Source: Paraburkholderia tropica
Lineage (GTDB): Bacteria; Pseudomonadota; Gammaproteobacteria; Burkholderiales; Burkholderiaceae
Direction of reading: 5' to 3'
Assembly (NCBI RefSeq): GCF_900109265.1
Contig: NZ_FNZM01000018.1
Location: forward strand, 83,021-147,020
Length of the DNA: 64,000 nucleotides
Part shown: in pieces, positions 34,105 to 42,903 of the stretch
Numbering within the stretch: position 1 is the stretch's first letter
Layout: every line of letters begins with the position of its first letter
Notes under the pieces: model-generated
Database searches by the model: none
What the model saw: the letters and a program-made list of their open reading frames with translations, nothing else
Told to the model about the DNA's origin: nothing
Translations under genes and position numbers: made by a program

Positions 34105-34135
34105 AAAAAGCGCGTCCTCGATGGACGCGCTTTTT
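34105..34135. terminator. Bidirectional intrinsic terminator
   Basis: GCGCGTCC (34110-34117) and GGACGCGC (34123-34130) form an 8-bp stem around TCGAT, flanked by A5 on the left and T5 on the right. It sits between the convergent permease and outer-membrane efflux genes and serves both. Confidence 0.9.
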
Positions 34136-34161
34136 GCTTTTCACACTTCAACGGTGCAGCG

Positions 34162-35610
34162 TCAGTTCTTCGCCTGCACGCTGTCCGCCGACCAGCCGCC
34201 GCCCAGCACCTTGTACAGCGTGACCTGGTTCGACAGCTTCGCCAACTGATCGGTGACGAGCTGCTCCTGCGCCGTATAGAGCGTGCGCTGCGCGGTCAGC
34301 AAGGTGAGGAAGCTGTCCGTGCCGGTCTTGAAGCGCGCCTGCGCGAGATCGTAGTAATCCTGTGCCGACGTCACGTAATCGCGGTCCGCCGCCACTTGAT
34401 CGACATAGGTCGCGCGGCCCGCCAGCGCATTCGCGACTTCCTTGAACGCGGTCTGAATGGCCTTCTCGTAGTCGGCGACATCGATATCCTTTTCGATCTT
34501 CGCGACATCGAGCGACGCCTTGTTGCTGCCGTAATCGAAGATCGGCATCGTAATCGACGGGGCGAAACTCCACGCGCCCGTGCCCGCCTTGAACAGCTGC
34601 GAGAGACTCGTGCTCGCCGTGCCCGCCGACGCGGTCAGTTCGATCTTCGGAAAGAACGCCGCGCGCGCCGCGCCGATATTCGCGTTCGCGCCCTTGAGCG
34701 TGTGCTCGGCCTCGATGATGTCGGGGCGGCGCGTGAGCAGGTCCGAGGGCGCGCCCGCGTCGACGTCGGCGAACAGCGCGTCGCTGTCGAGCAGCGTGGG
34801 GCCGCCGTCCAGATCGTCGGGCAGCGCGCAGCCGATCTGGGCGCTCAGCGTGTTGCGGTCCTGCGCGACAGCGCGCGTGTACGACGCCATGCTCGCCCGC
34901 GCGCTTGCCAGCGAAGTCTGCGCCTCGCGCACGTCCTGCAACGACGCGCTGCCGATCTTCATCATGCTGACCGTGAGGTCGTAGGTGCTCTGATCGGCCG
35001 CGACGGTATCGGTCGCGACTTTCAGCAGCGCCTCGTCGGATTGCAGTTGCAGGAAGTCAGTCGCCACATCGGCCACCAGCGTCAGTTGCGTGCTGGTGCG
35101 CGACGCCTCGCTCGACAGATAGTTCTCCAGCGCCTGACGCTTGAGACTGCGCAGGCGGCCGAAGAAGTCGATCTCCCATGACGTCGTGCCGACCGACGCG
35201 GTATTCGAATGGCTGATCGCGCCGTCGGTGCGCGTGTTGGTGATCGAGCCTCCCGCGTCGATGGTCGGCGCGAGCGCCGCGCGCGTGATGCGGTACTGCG
35301 CCTCGTACTCGGCCACCTGGAGCGCCGCCACGCGCAGATCGCGATTGTTGTCGAGCGCGAGCGCGATCAGCTTCTGCAGACGCGGGTCCTTGAAGTAGTT
35401 GCGCCAGCCGACATCGGCGGCGAACGGCGCGGCAGCGGACGACGTAGCGGGCGCTGAAGCCGACGATGCCGACGATGCGCCCACAGTCTCATACGCGGCC
35501 CCGGTCGGCCACGCGGCATCGACCGGCGCGGCGGGCCGCTGATAAGCCGGATCGAGCGAACAGGCGCTCAGTGCAACCGCACAGAGCACGGATAAAAGCT
35601 TCAATTTCAT
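34162..35610 (-). CDS. Outer-membrane efflux lipoprotein (OprM/NodT family)
   Basis: 482 aa. The signal peptide ends in a lipobox (LSAC, Cys17), so the channel is lipid-anchored. The double OEP repeat is evident (VGWRNYFKDPRLQKLIALAL in the first half, DLLTRRPDIIEAEHTLKGAN in the second). It would form the TolC-like trimer that completes the RND pump. It overlaps the pump gene by four bases (ATGA) and is the last gene of the operon. An Ala/Ser-rich insertion lies at residues about 44-66. Confidence 0.93.
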   Translation of the reverse strand: MKLKLLSVLCAVALSACSLDPAYQRPAAPVDAAWPTGAAYETVGASSASSASAPATSSAAAPFAADVGWRNYFKDPRLQKLIALALDNNRDLRVAALQVAEYEAQYRITRAALAPTIDAGGSITNTRTDGAISHSNTASVGTTSWEIDFFGRLRSLKRQALENYLSSEASRTSTQLTLVADVATDFLQLQSDEALLKVATDTVAADQSTYDLTVSMMKIGSASLQDVREAQTSLASARASMASYTRAVAQDRNTLSAQIGCALPDDLDGGPTLLDSDALFADVDAGAPSDLLTRRPDIIEAEHTLKGANANIGAARAAFFPKIELTASAGTASTSLSQLFKAGTGAWSFAPSITMPIFDYGSNKASLDVAKIEKDIDVADYEKAIQTAFKEVANALAGRATYVDQVAADRDYVTSAQDYYDLAQARFKTGTDSFLTLLTAQRTLYTAQEQLVTDQLAKLSNQVTLYKVLGGGWSADSVQAKN

Positions 35611-38600
35611 TCTGAATCTCCGGCAGTCCCGGCGTGGTCGCCGTTATCGTCGGCATGGCCTTCGCGAGCGTCGCCGTGCTCGTTGAACAGCTTGCGCACG
35701 ACGATGAAGAACACAGGCACGAAGAAGATCGCCAGCGCGGTGGCCGCGATCATGCCGCCGGCCACGCCGGTGCCGATCGCATGGCGCGCGGCCGAGCCCG
35801 CACCCGTGCTCACCACGAGCGGCAGCACGCCGAACACGAACGCCAGCGAGGTCATGAGAATCGGCCGCAAACGCTGATGCGCCGCTTCGAGCGTGGCCTC
35901 GACCAGTCCGCGTCCTTGCGCCTGCAAGTCCTTCGCGAACTCCACGATCAGAATCGCGTTCTTGGTGGCGAGCCCGATGGTCGTCAGCAGACCCACCTTG
36001 AAGTAGACGTCGTTCGAGAGTCCGCGCAGATGCGCTCCGAGCAGCGCGCCGAGCACGCCGATCGGCACCACGAGAATCACTGCGATCGGCACCGACCAGC
36101 TTTCGTACAGACCCGCGAGACAGAGGAACACCACGACCAGCGAAATGGCGTACAGATACGTCGCCTGCGAACCCGCGAGCACCTCCTGGAACGACTGTCC
36201 GGTCCATTCGATGCCGAAACCGGTCGGCAACTGCTTCGCGACTCTTTCGACCGCCGCCATCGCCTGCCCCGTGCTGACGCCGGCCGCGGGCTGCGCGCTC
36301 ATCTCCATCGCCAGCTCGCGGTTGTAGCGCTCGATCTGCGGCGGCCCGAAGGTCCAGCGCGTCTTCGCGAACGCGGAGAACGGCACCATCTCGCTGTCGT
36401 AGCCGGAGGTGCTGGTGGTCGAACTCGACGTGCTCGACGTCGACGAAGAAGAACTCGACGACGATGACGAAGAAGACGACGACGAATCCGCCCGCACATA
36501 CCACTGCCCCACATCGTTGGGCATCATGCGATAAGGCGCGTCGGCCTGCACATAGACCTTCTGGATGCGGCCCGTATCAATGTAATTGTTCACGTACGAC
36601 GAGCCGAACGCGGTCGACAGCGTCGAATCGACATCCGAAATCGACAGGCCGAGCGCGCTCGCTTTTTCACGGTCGATATCGACGTAAAGCTGCGGCGTGT
36701 CTTCGAGACCGGCGGCGCGCGTCATCGCGAGCGACGGTTCCTTCGCGGCCAGCGCGATGAACTGATTGCGCGCCTTGAGCAGCTTGTCGTGACCCTGTCC
36801 CGCGCGATCTTCGATCTCGAAGTCGAGACCGCTCTGCGTGCCGAGGCCGTGAATCGCGGGCTCGTTCATCACGAAGACCTGCGCGTCGCGGCTGCCCGCG
36901 AACGCAGCGTTCGCGCGATCGATCACCGCCTGCGCGCTGTCGTTCGAGCCGCGCACGCTCCAGTCCTTCAACTGCACGAACGCGAGCGCGTTGTTTTGCC
37001 CTTGACCGTTGAAGCTGAAACCGTTCACGGCCATCACGTGCGAAACCGCGTTCTGCTTGAGGAAGTATTGCTCGACGGCCTCGACCGTCTTCACCGTCTT
37101 CGATGCGGGCGTGCCGACCGGCGCCGAGATCGACACCATGATCGAGCCCTGGTCTTCTTCGGGCAGATACGAGGACGGCAGCGTCACATAGAGAATGCCG
37201 ACCACGCCCGCGATCAGCGCATAGCCCAGCATCCAGCGCACCGGCTTCGAGACCACGCCCGCGAGCGAGGCGCTATAACGCGCATTGCTCTTCGTGAACA
37301 GGCGATTGAACGCACCGAGCAGGCCGCGCCGTTCGTGATGCTCGACGGCGGACGTCGTCAGCAGACTCGCGCACAGCGCGGGCGTGAGCGTCATCGCCAG
37401 CAGCACCGAGAGCACCATCGCCGAGACGATGGTGACCGAGAACTGCCGGTAGATCGCGCCGGTCGAGCCGGAGAAGAACGCCATCGGAATGAACACGGCC
37501 GTGAGCACCGTGGTCACGCCCACGAGCGCGCCGGTGATCTGGCCCATGGCCTTCTTCGTCGCGGCCTTCGCGTCGAGTTTCTCCTCGGCCATGATGCGTT
37601 CGACGTTTTCCACCACGACGATGGCGTCGTCGACGAGCAGGCCGATCGCCAGCACCATCGCGAACATCGAGAGCACGTTGATCGAGAAGCCGATCGCCGA
37701 CATCACGCCGAGCGTGCCCAGCAGCGCAACCGGCACGACGATGGTCGGAATCAGCGTCGCGCGCAGATTCTGCAGGAACAGATACATCACGAGGAACACG
37801 AGGATCACCGCTTCGAAGAGCGTCTTCATGACCTCCTCGATCGAGATCTTCACGAACGGCGTGGAGTCGTACGGATACGCAATCGCCACGTCCTTTGGCA
37901 GTTGCGGCTGCAGTTCGACGAGCTTCGCGCGCACGGCCTTCGCCACCGACATCGCGTTCGCGCCGGTCGAGAGCTTGACCGCCAGCGCCGAGGCCGGCTT
38001 GCCGTCGAGGCGCGACGACGTATCGTACGAATCGCCCCCCACTTCCACGCGCGCCACGTCCTTCACGCGCACCTTCGAGCCGTCGCTGTTCACGCGCAGC
38101 AGGATGTCGCCGAACTGTTCGGGCGTGGTCAGCAGGCTCGACGAGGAAATCGTCGCGTTGATCGCCTGCGAATCCGTCGCGGGCGCGCCGCCGAGTTCGC
38201 CGACCGAGAGCTGCACGTTCTGGTTCGTGACCGCCGTCGTCACGTCGGAGGCCGTGAGGCCGAAGCTGCGCAGCTTGACCGGATCGAGCCAGATGCGCAT
38301 GGCGTGCTGCGCGCCGAACAGCGTCACGTCGCCCACGCCGTTGATCTGCGTGAGCGGGTCTTCGAGCTGCGAGGCGATCACGTTGCCGAGATCGATGGAA
38401 TTGAGCGTGCCGCCCGGCGAGGACAGCGCGACGATCATCAGGAAGTCGCTCGACGACTTCGCCACTTCCACGCCCTGCTCCTGCACCGTCTCCGGCAGCG
38501 AGGCGCTCGCCTGAGTCACCTTGTTCTGGACCTGCACCTGCGCGATGTCCGGATTGGTGCCGGGCTTGAAGGTCAGCGTGATGGTCGCCTGACCCGCGCC

Positions 38601-38849
38601 GCTGCTCGTCGACGACATATAGAGCAGATTGTCGATGCCCGAGAGCTTCTGCTCGATCACCTGCGTGACGGTCTTCGCCACGGTGTCGGCGGACGCGCCC
38701 GGATAGGTCGCCGTGACCTGCACCGAAGGCGGCGCGATGGTCGGGTATTGCTCGATCGGCAACGTGGTGGTCGCCGCGCCGCCAATCAGCATGATGACGA
38801 TCGCGATGACCCACGCGAGGATCGGGCGCTGGATGAAGAAACCTGCCAT
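35607..38849 (-). CDS. RND multidrug efflux permease (HAE1 family)
   Basis: 1080 aa with 12 membrane helices. The start MAGFFIQRPILAWVIAIVIM and LSMFAMVLAIGLLVDDAIVV, followed by VENVERIM, are signature sequences of AcrB-like proton-driven pumps. An unusual tract of 27 consecutive Ser/Thr residues (789-815) is inserted in the second periplasmic loop, just before GYDSEMVPFSAFAKT, where AcrB has a short turn. Downstream sequence stays in frame and conserved, so the pump should fold. AAGGAGG precedes the ATG. Operon order is membrane fusion protein, pump, outer-membrane channel. Confidence 0.95.
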   Translation of the reverse strand: MAGFFIQRPILAWVIAIVIMLIGGAATTTLPIEQYPTIAPPSVQVTATYPGASADTVAKTVTQVIEQKLSGIDNLLYMSSTSSGAGQATITLTFKPGTNPDIAQVQVQNKVTQASASLPETVQEQGVEVAKSSSDFLMIVALSSPGGTLNSIDLGNVIASQLEDPLTQINGVGDVTLFGAQHAMRIWLDPVKLRSFGLTASDVTTAVTNQNVQLSVGELGGAPATDSQAINATISSSSLLTTPEQFGDILLRVNSDGSKVRVKDVARVEVGGDSYDTSSRLDGKPASALAVKLSTGANAMSVAKAVRAKLVELQPQLPKDVAIAYPYDSTPFVKISIEEVMKTLFEAVILVFLVMYLFLQNLRATLIPTIVVPVALLGTLGVMSAIGFSINVLSMFAMVLAIGLLVDDAIVVVENVERIMAEEKLDAKAATKKAMGQITGALVGVTTVLTAVFIPMAFFSGSTGAIYRQFSVTIVSAMVLSVLLAMTLTPALCASLLTTSAVEHHERRGLLGAFNRLFTKSNARYSASLAGVVSKPVRWMLGYALIAGVVGILYVTLPSSYLPEEDQGSIMVSISAPVGTPASKTVKTVEAVEQYFLKQNAVSHVMAVNGFSFNGQGQNNALAFVQLKDWSVRGSNDSAQAVIDRANAAFAGSRDAQVFVMNEPAIHGLGTQSGLDFEIEDRAGQGHDKLLKARNQFIALAAKEPSLAMTRAAGLEDTPQLYVDIDREKASALGLSISDVDSTLSTAFGSSYVNNYIDTGRIQKVYVQADAPYRMMPNDVGQWYVRADSSSSSSSSSSSSSSSTSSTSSSTTSTSGYDSEMVPFSAFAKTRWTFGPPQIERYNRELAMEMSAQPAAGVSTGQAMAAVERVAKQLPTGFGIEWTGQSFQEVLAGSQATYLYAISLVVVFLCLAGLYESWSVPIAVILVVPIGVLGALLGAHLRGLSNDVYFKVGLLTTIGLATKNAILIVEFAKDLQAQGRGLVEATLEAAHQRLRPILMTSLAFVFGVLPLVVSTGAGSAARHAIGTGVAGGMIAATALAIFFVPVFFIVVRKLFNEHGDAREGHADDNGDHAGTAGDSE
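36405..36485 (-). repeat. In-frame Ser/Thr microsatellite-like tract in the RND pump gene
   Basis: 27 codons encode 15 consecutive Ser, then Thr-Ser-Ser-Thr-Ser-Ser-Ser-Thr-Thr-Ser-Thr-Ser. The codons are mixed TCG, TCT, TCA and AGT, so the tract is not a pure trinucleotide repeat but retains a strong TCG/TCT bias. Confidence 0.85.
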
Positions 38850-38858
38850 GCGCCCTCC

Positions 38859-40088
38859 TTACGATGCCGTCGCGGCCGAGCTTGCCGATGCGGCGGGCGC
38901 ATCTGACGCCGACGTTGCCGCCGAAGCCGAGTCAGCGGCTACATGCACCGCCACGCCGCTCTGCACCTTCTGCAAGCCGTCGACGATCACGCGGTCGCCC
39001 GCCTTCAGCCCGCTCGTCACGATCCACTGATCGCCGTACGCGCTATCGGCCTGCACCGACACCTGTTTCGCGTGGCCCGTCGAATCGACGATCCAGACGC
39101 TCGCGCCGCCATCCGACGCGCGCGTGACAGCCAGTTGCGGCACCAGCAGCGCGCTCGTGCTCTCGCCTTCGTCGAGCTGCGCGCGCACGAACATGCCCGG
39201 CAGCAGCTCGCCTTCGGGATTCGGGAAAATCGTGCGCAGCGTGACCGAACCGGTGGTCGCATCGACGGTGATGCCCGAGAACTGCAGCACGCCCGGATGC
39301 GCGTACGACGTGCCGTCCTCCATCACGAGCTGCACCGCCGCGCCGTTGCCCGCGCGCTTCATGCGGCCCGACGCGAAGGCCTTGCGCAGGCGCAGCCAGT
39401 CGGCGCTCGAACGCGTCACGTCGAGATACATCTCGTCGTAAGCGTGGATGGTCGCGAGCGCCGTGGTCTGGTCGGACGTCACCAGCGCGCCCTCGGTCAC
39501 CGACGACGCGCCGATGCGCCCCGAAATCGGCGCGGTAATGCGCGTGTAGCCGAGGTTGATGCGCGCCGATTCGAGCGAGGCGCGGTCGGCGATCACGTCG
39601 GCCTCGTCCTCGCGCACGGCGGCGATGGCGTCGTCGTTGTCCTGTGCGCTCACCGCGTTGATCTTCACGAGTTGCGCGTAACGGTCGGCCTTGGTTTTCG
39701 CGGACGCCAGCGTGGCCTCGGCCTTCGCGAGCGTGCCGCGCGCCTGATCGTAAGTCGCCTGGTAGGTGGCGGGGTCGATCTGGTAGAGCACCTGACCGGC
39801 CTTCACGTCCGAGCCTTCGACGAACAGACGCTTCTGCACGATGCCGCCGATCTGCGGGCGCACGTCCGACACCTTCAGCGACGACAGCCGCCCGGACAGC
39901 TCCGCCGTCATCACGATGCGTTGCGGCGCGAGCGTGCGCACACCGACATCGACGGCCTGAGCGGCGGCCGTGTCGCCGCCATGACGCTGGCAACCGGCGA
40001 TCGCCAGCACGGACGCGCAAACGAGCGCGGCGGCGAGCCAGCGCGGCTGGCGCGCGGCTCCCCGGCTTGAATGTTTGAGTTGCGGCAT
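38859..40088 (-). CDS. Efflux periplasmic adaptor (membrane fusion) lipoprotein
   Basis: 409 aa from the ATG at 40088, preceded by GGGA; an ATG three codons upstream is equally possible. The signal peptide ends LAIAGC (lipobox). Adaptor features follow: lipoyl half-motifs around SDVRPQIGGIVQKRLFVEGS and GYTRITAPISGRIG, a coiled coil between them (DQARGTLAKAEATLASAKTK), and a beta-barrel region ending GDRVIVDGLQKVQSG. The last 25 residues are Ala/Ser-rich. First gene of the operon, driven from the promoter at about 40432-40460 and opposed by the divergent TetR gene. Confidence 0.92.
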   Translation of the reverse strand: MPQLKHSSRGAARQPRWLAAALVCASVLAIAGCQRHGGDTAAAQAVDVGVRTLAPQRIVMTAELSGRLSSLKVSDVRPQIGGIVQKRLFVEGSDVKAGQVLYQIDPATYQATYDQARGTLAKAEATLASAKTKADRYAQLVKINAVSAQDNDDAIAAVREDEADVIADRASLESARINLGYTRITAPISGRIGASSVTEGALVTSDQTTALATIHAYDEMYLDVTRSSADWLRLRKAFASGRMKRAGNGAAVQLVMEDGTSYAHPGVLQFSGITVDATTGSVTLRTIFPNPEGELLPGMFVRAQLDEGESTSALLVPQLAVTRASDGGASVWIVDSTGHAKQVSVQADSAYGDQWIVTSGLKAGDRVIVDGLQKVQSGVAVHVAADSASAATSASDAPAASASSAATAS

Positions 40089-40592
40089 AGATCCCATCGA
40101 ATACGTTGAAGCTCCAGACCAAGCGGGGCGCGGAGCGAAACAGCGCGGAAAGATTTCGTAAGGCTGGATGGCGTAGAAATGAAGGCTGCCCGGCGGCGCG
40201 CCGAGCACGACCCGCAGCGGTTTGCCTCGGAGTACCAAACGATCGGCGGCGTTGCGCCCTCGCGCTCGTGCCGGCGACGACCGTGCGTTTCACCGCATCG
40301 CTGCGGTGCTTGTCTCGCGCGGCGCATCGACTTCGTTTGCTTCGCACCGTTGCCAATGACCGCTACCGGCGTTTCAACCCTGAATTCCAGACTCGCGCTG
40401 CAATCCCGAATAACTAAACTGAACGGTATGGTTTATAATTGAACCATTGATCGCTGTCAATCCGATTACAGCTTTCCGGCCTCACGCGAATGTTTCAAAT
40501 CGTCACTGTCACGGCATTGCGCCGCGAATCGAGAGGCGTGCACGAGAAAGTGCGCAAAGGGCGGGAAGCGGCCAATCGGGAGCGGAGTCCCC
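40089..40592. other. 504-bp intergenic region between the efflux operon and tetR
   Basis: Apart from the promoter/operator above I see no gene. The segment 40089-40425 is the apparent long 5' leader of the efflux operon; the adaptor reading frame stays open through it to 40238, but that extension lacks a signal peptide and looks non-coding. The segment 40461-40592 is the tetR leader, with a GGAG ribosome site. Confidence 0.5.
40432..40460 (-). promoter_or_regulatory. Efflux operon promoter with overlapping operator
   Basis: On the minus strand, TTGACA (40460-40455), 17 bp, then TATAAA (40437-40432), a near-consensus sigma-70 promoter. An ATGGTT-N8-AACCAT dyad (40428-40447) covers the -10 and spacer, ideally placed for repression by the divergent TetR protein. 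The leader to the adaptor start would be about 340 bases. Confidence 0.72.
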
Positions 40593-41210
40593 ATGAGAAA
40601 GAAAACGGAAGAAAAGCGCCAATCCATTATCGACGCGGCCCTGGAGGTGTTCCGGGAGGTCGGTTTCGAGCAGGCTTCGATGACGCAGATCGCGACGCGC
40701 TCGGGCGCCTCGAAGGCCACGCTCTATAGCTATTTCGACTCGAAAGAGGCGTTATTTGCTGAAACAATGACGAGCCGCGCAAGTTCGGAAATCCGCCAGG
40801 CGTTCGATCGCCTGACGCTCGACGTGCCGCTGCGCGAGTCGCTGACCGCGTTCGGTCTGCACTATCTCGGTGCCGTGCTGCAACCGTCGTTTCTGTCGAC
40901 GCGCCGTCTGTGCGTGCAGGAAGTCGACCGCTCGAACGTAGGCCGGGTGCTCTACGAGACCGGTCCGCAGCAAGGTCTGATGCATGTGCGCGACTTTCTC
41001 GCGAGCGCCATCGAGGCGCGCACGATCCGCCCGTGCGAGCCGGAAGTCGCCGCGCGCCATCTGCTTGCGTTGATCGAAGCCGAGCTGGTCGAACTCGCGC
41101 TGCTCGGCTACGAAGTGAAGACGTCGCGCGCGAAACTCACGCCGGTCGTGAACCGCGCCGTGGATGTGTTTGTCGCCGCTTATGCGGCAGGCGCGCCAGC
41201 GGCGAAATGA
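40593..41210 (+). CDS. TetR/AcrR-family repressor of the efflux operon
   Basis: 205 aa. The N-terminal helix-turn-helix is clear: RQSIIDAALEVFREVGFEQA, SMTQIATRSGASKATLYSYF, DSKEALF. The ligand-binding half is helical, resembling AefR/AcrR-type C-terminal domains. It is divergent from the efflux operon, whose promoter carries a dyad of the right size, so it probably represses the pump and is released by a pump substrate. ATG with GGAG upstream. Convergent with the porin gene, 41 bp apart. Confidence 0.92.
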   Translation: MRKKTEEKRQSIIDAALEVFREVGFEQASMTQIATRSGASKATLYSYFDSKEALFAETMTSRASSEIRQAFDRLTLDVPLRESLTAFGLHYLGAVLQPSFLSTRRLCVQEVDRSNVGRVLYETGPQQGLMHVRDFLASAIEARTIRPCEPEVAARHLLALIEAELVELALLGYEVKTSRAKLTPVVNRAVDVFVAAYAAGAPAAK

Positions 41211-41251
41211 GCGCGGCGCGCGACGCGCGCGGTGAACGTCCGCAGTGAACG

Positions 41252-42358
41252 TCAGAACACGTGCTGGATGCCCGCGTAGACGCCCGTCTGCGAGGCGCCC
41301 GCAATCGGATTGCCGCTCGCCGCGCCCGTGCCCGCCGCGTTGGCATTGAGCGAGAAATTCGCGCCGCTGCTGTTGCGCACGCTGGCCGCCTGGAAATCGA
41401 GCAGCGTGCGCGTGGAGAGGTTGTACGAGCCGCCGAGCGTATAGATCGTCGCGTTGCCGCCGCCCTTGTTCGCGTTGACGTGATAGACCGCCGCGATCAA
41501 CGCGGCGGCCGGGGAAATGCGCCACGTCACGCCGCCCCATTCGTGATCGAGCGTCGTGGGCGCAACGCCCGCCGTCGCGCTGCCGCCCGAGGTGCGAATC
41601 GCCTGATACGCGCCCTGAATCTTGAATGGCCCGAGGAACACATTGAGCGCCGCCGTGTATTCGCGCGAGGCCGTAAAGGGATCGTCGAATTGTCCGTTGG
41701 CGGGATCACGAATTTCGTCGTAGATCGCCCGCGCCTGGAATAACGCCGACGTATAGGTCAATTGCGCGCCCGCCTCGCGGCCTTGCGCCGTCGTGCCATT
41801 GCCGTTCCAGTTCGTCGCGTTGGACAGCGCGTATTGGCCGTAGAAGTCGAAGCCCGCGTATTTCGGCGTCTGATACGAAATCGTATTGCTCGACGACGGC
41901 CAGTTTCTGCCGCGCACAAGCGAGCCCGACGACCACGCCGATTGTCCGAACGGATCGAAATCCCACACGCCGTTGGCAATGAAGAACTGACGTCCGAGCA
42001 GCAGCGTGCCGTAGCGATCGCTGCCGAGCCCCACGAACGCGAGACGATTGAACAGTTGACCGTCGCCGGCGCCCGCGCCGTTCGTCACGTTCAGCGCGCC
42101 TTCGAGCTGGAAGAGCGTCCTCAATCCGCCGCCCAGATCCTCCACGCCTTTGAGCCCCCACATGCTCGCGCTCCAGTCGCCATTCTCGGCACGCCAGCGC
42201 GACGCGCTGCCGCTATTCGTGGGCACGCCGCTCATATATTCGATACCCGTATCGAGGCGGCCATACAAGGTCACGCTGCTTTGCGCCTGCGCGGCGCTCG
42301 TTGCCATCAGCGTCGTGAGCGTCGTCAACGACGCCGCCATCCAAATCGTGCGATTCAA
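41252..42358 (-). CDS. Gram-negative porin (Burkholderia OmpC-like)
   Basis: 368 aa. Signal peptide (MNRTIWMAASLTTLTTLMAT, cleavage after AQA), then QSSVTLYGRLDTGIEYMSGV, 16-strand porin sequence with AENGDWSASMWGLKGVEDLG and the terminal GIQHVF ending in phenylalanine. The start is TTG, 8 bases after AGGAG; no ATG or GTG is available upstream in frame, and the ATG at codon 7 would remove the basic residue. It diffuses small solutes through the outer membrane. It is divergent from the Liv-type operon and could admit that operon's substrate. Confidence 0.93.
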   Translation of the reverse strand: MNRTIWMAASLTTLTTLMATSAAQAQSSVTLYGRLDTGIEYMSGVPTNSGSASRWRAENGDWSASMWGLKGVEDLGGGLRTLFQLEGALNVTNGAGAGDGQLFNRLAFVGLGSDRYGTLLLGRQFFIANGVWDFDPFGQSAWSSGSLVRGRNWPSSSNTISYQTPKYAGFDFYGQYALSNATNWNGNGTTAQGREAGAQLTYTSALFQARAIYDEIRDPANGQFDDPFTASREYTAALNVFLGPFKIQGAYQAIRTSGGSATAGVAPTTLDHEWGGVTWRISPAAALIAAVYHVNANKGGGNATIYTLGGSYNLSTRTLLDFQAASVRNSSGANFSLNANAAGTGAASGNPIAGASQTGVYAGIQHVF

Positions 42359-42842
42359 ATCCAGGACTCCTGTCGATCAGTTTCGTTGGGTGAATCCGAA
42401 AAACCGACAGGATTGTTCAGTGAAAACCGACAAGCGGCAAAGCAGCAAATCTCCGAATCAAATGAATGCATTCGTGCTTCGCAAAGCAGAGTTGAGAACC
42501 ACGGGTTTGAACAATTCATGTGATTGCGATAGCAACCTTCTCGCGCGTACGAACGCGAATTCCTCCGTGTTTTAAGGCACCTTCTCCGCTCGCTTCACAG
42601 TTGAAAAATTTCGTAATGCCATGCTCGTCTGCGCCAGCGCATCGCGTGATTTCAATTGATCGCGTTATCACAAACCCGCAACGCGAGCCAAGCGCCGATA
42701 TCTCTTTAGCTTTTCAGAAATCGGCGGTTTTGAATTAATCGTTCGCTGAACATAATGGTTGATCCAGCCGGCAACGCGGCTTTGATGCCGGCGATTCCCA
42801 CGTTCAATCTGCCGTTCCCGGCGCTGCCCTGGAGATATCGAC
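42359..42842. other. 484-bp intergenic region between the porin and the Liv operon
   Basis: AT-rich in its centre (about 42520-42740), with no convincing gene. It includes the porin leader with AGGAG, a candidate rightward promoter (42730-42756) and a hairpin (GCCGGCA, 12-base loop, TGCCGGC; 42767-42792) in the Liv leader. Confidence 0.5.
42730..42756 (+). promoter_or_regulatory. Candidate promoter for the Liv-type operon
   Basis: TTGAAT (42730-42735) and CATAAT (42751-42756) are 15 bp apart (16 bp if TTTGAA at 42729 is used). The spacer is short, so it may need an activator. Transcription would start just before the leader hairpin. Confidence 0.4.
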
Positions 42843-42902
42843 ATGCAAGCGGATCTTTCCGTCGCCGCGACCGCCGTCCGGCCGGCTTCATTGGCGCATT
42901 GA
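42843..42902 (+). CDS. Short leader ORF, 19 codons, coupled to the fused Liv gene
   Basis: The ORF encodes MQADLSVAATAVRPASLAH and has a good ribosome site (GGAG, 8 bases before the ATG). Its TGA is one base before the ATG of the 946-aa transporter gene, which has no ribosome site of its own. This is the arrangement expected of a leader that couples translation to the transporter. It has no run of one amino acid, so classical attenuation is not suggested. Confidence 0.45.
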   Translation: MQADLSVAATAVRPASLAH

Positions 42903-42903
42903 C

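Noticed and set aside
36789..38906. 705-codon open frame opposite the RND pump gene
   Set aside because: It is rich in Arg/His/Glu with no family features and lies wholly antisense to a clear pump gene; such frames are expected at this GC content.
40089..40238. N-terminal extension of the efflux adaptor gene to 40238
   Set aside because: The extension would bury the lipoprotein signal peptide 50 residues inside the protein and has no ribosome site.
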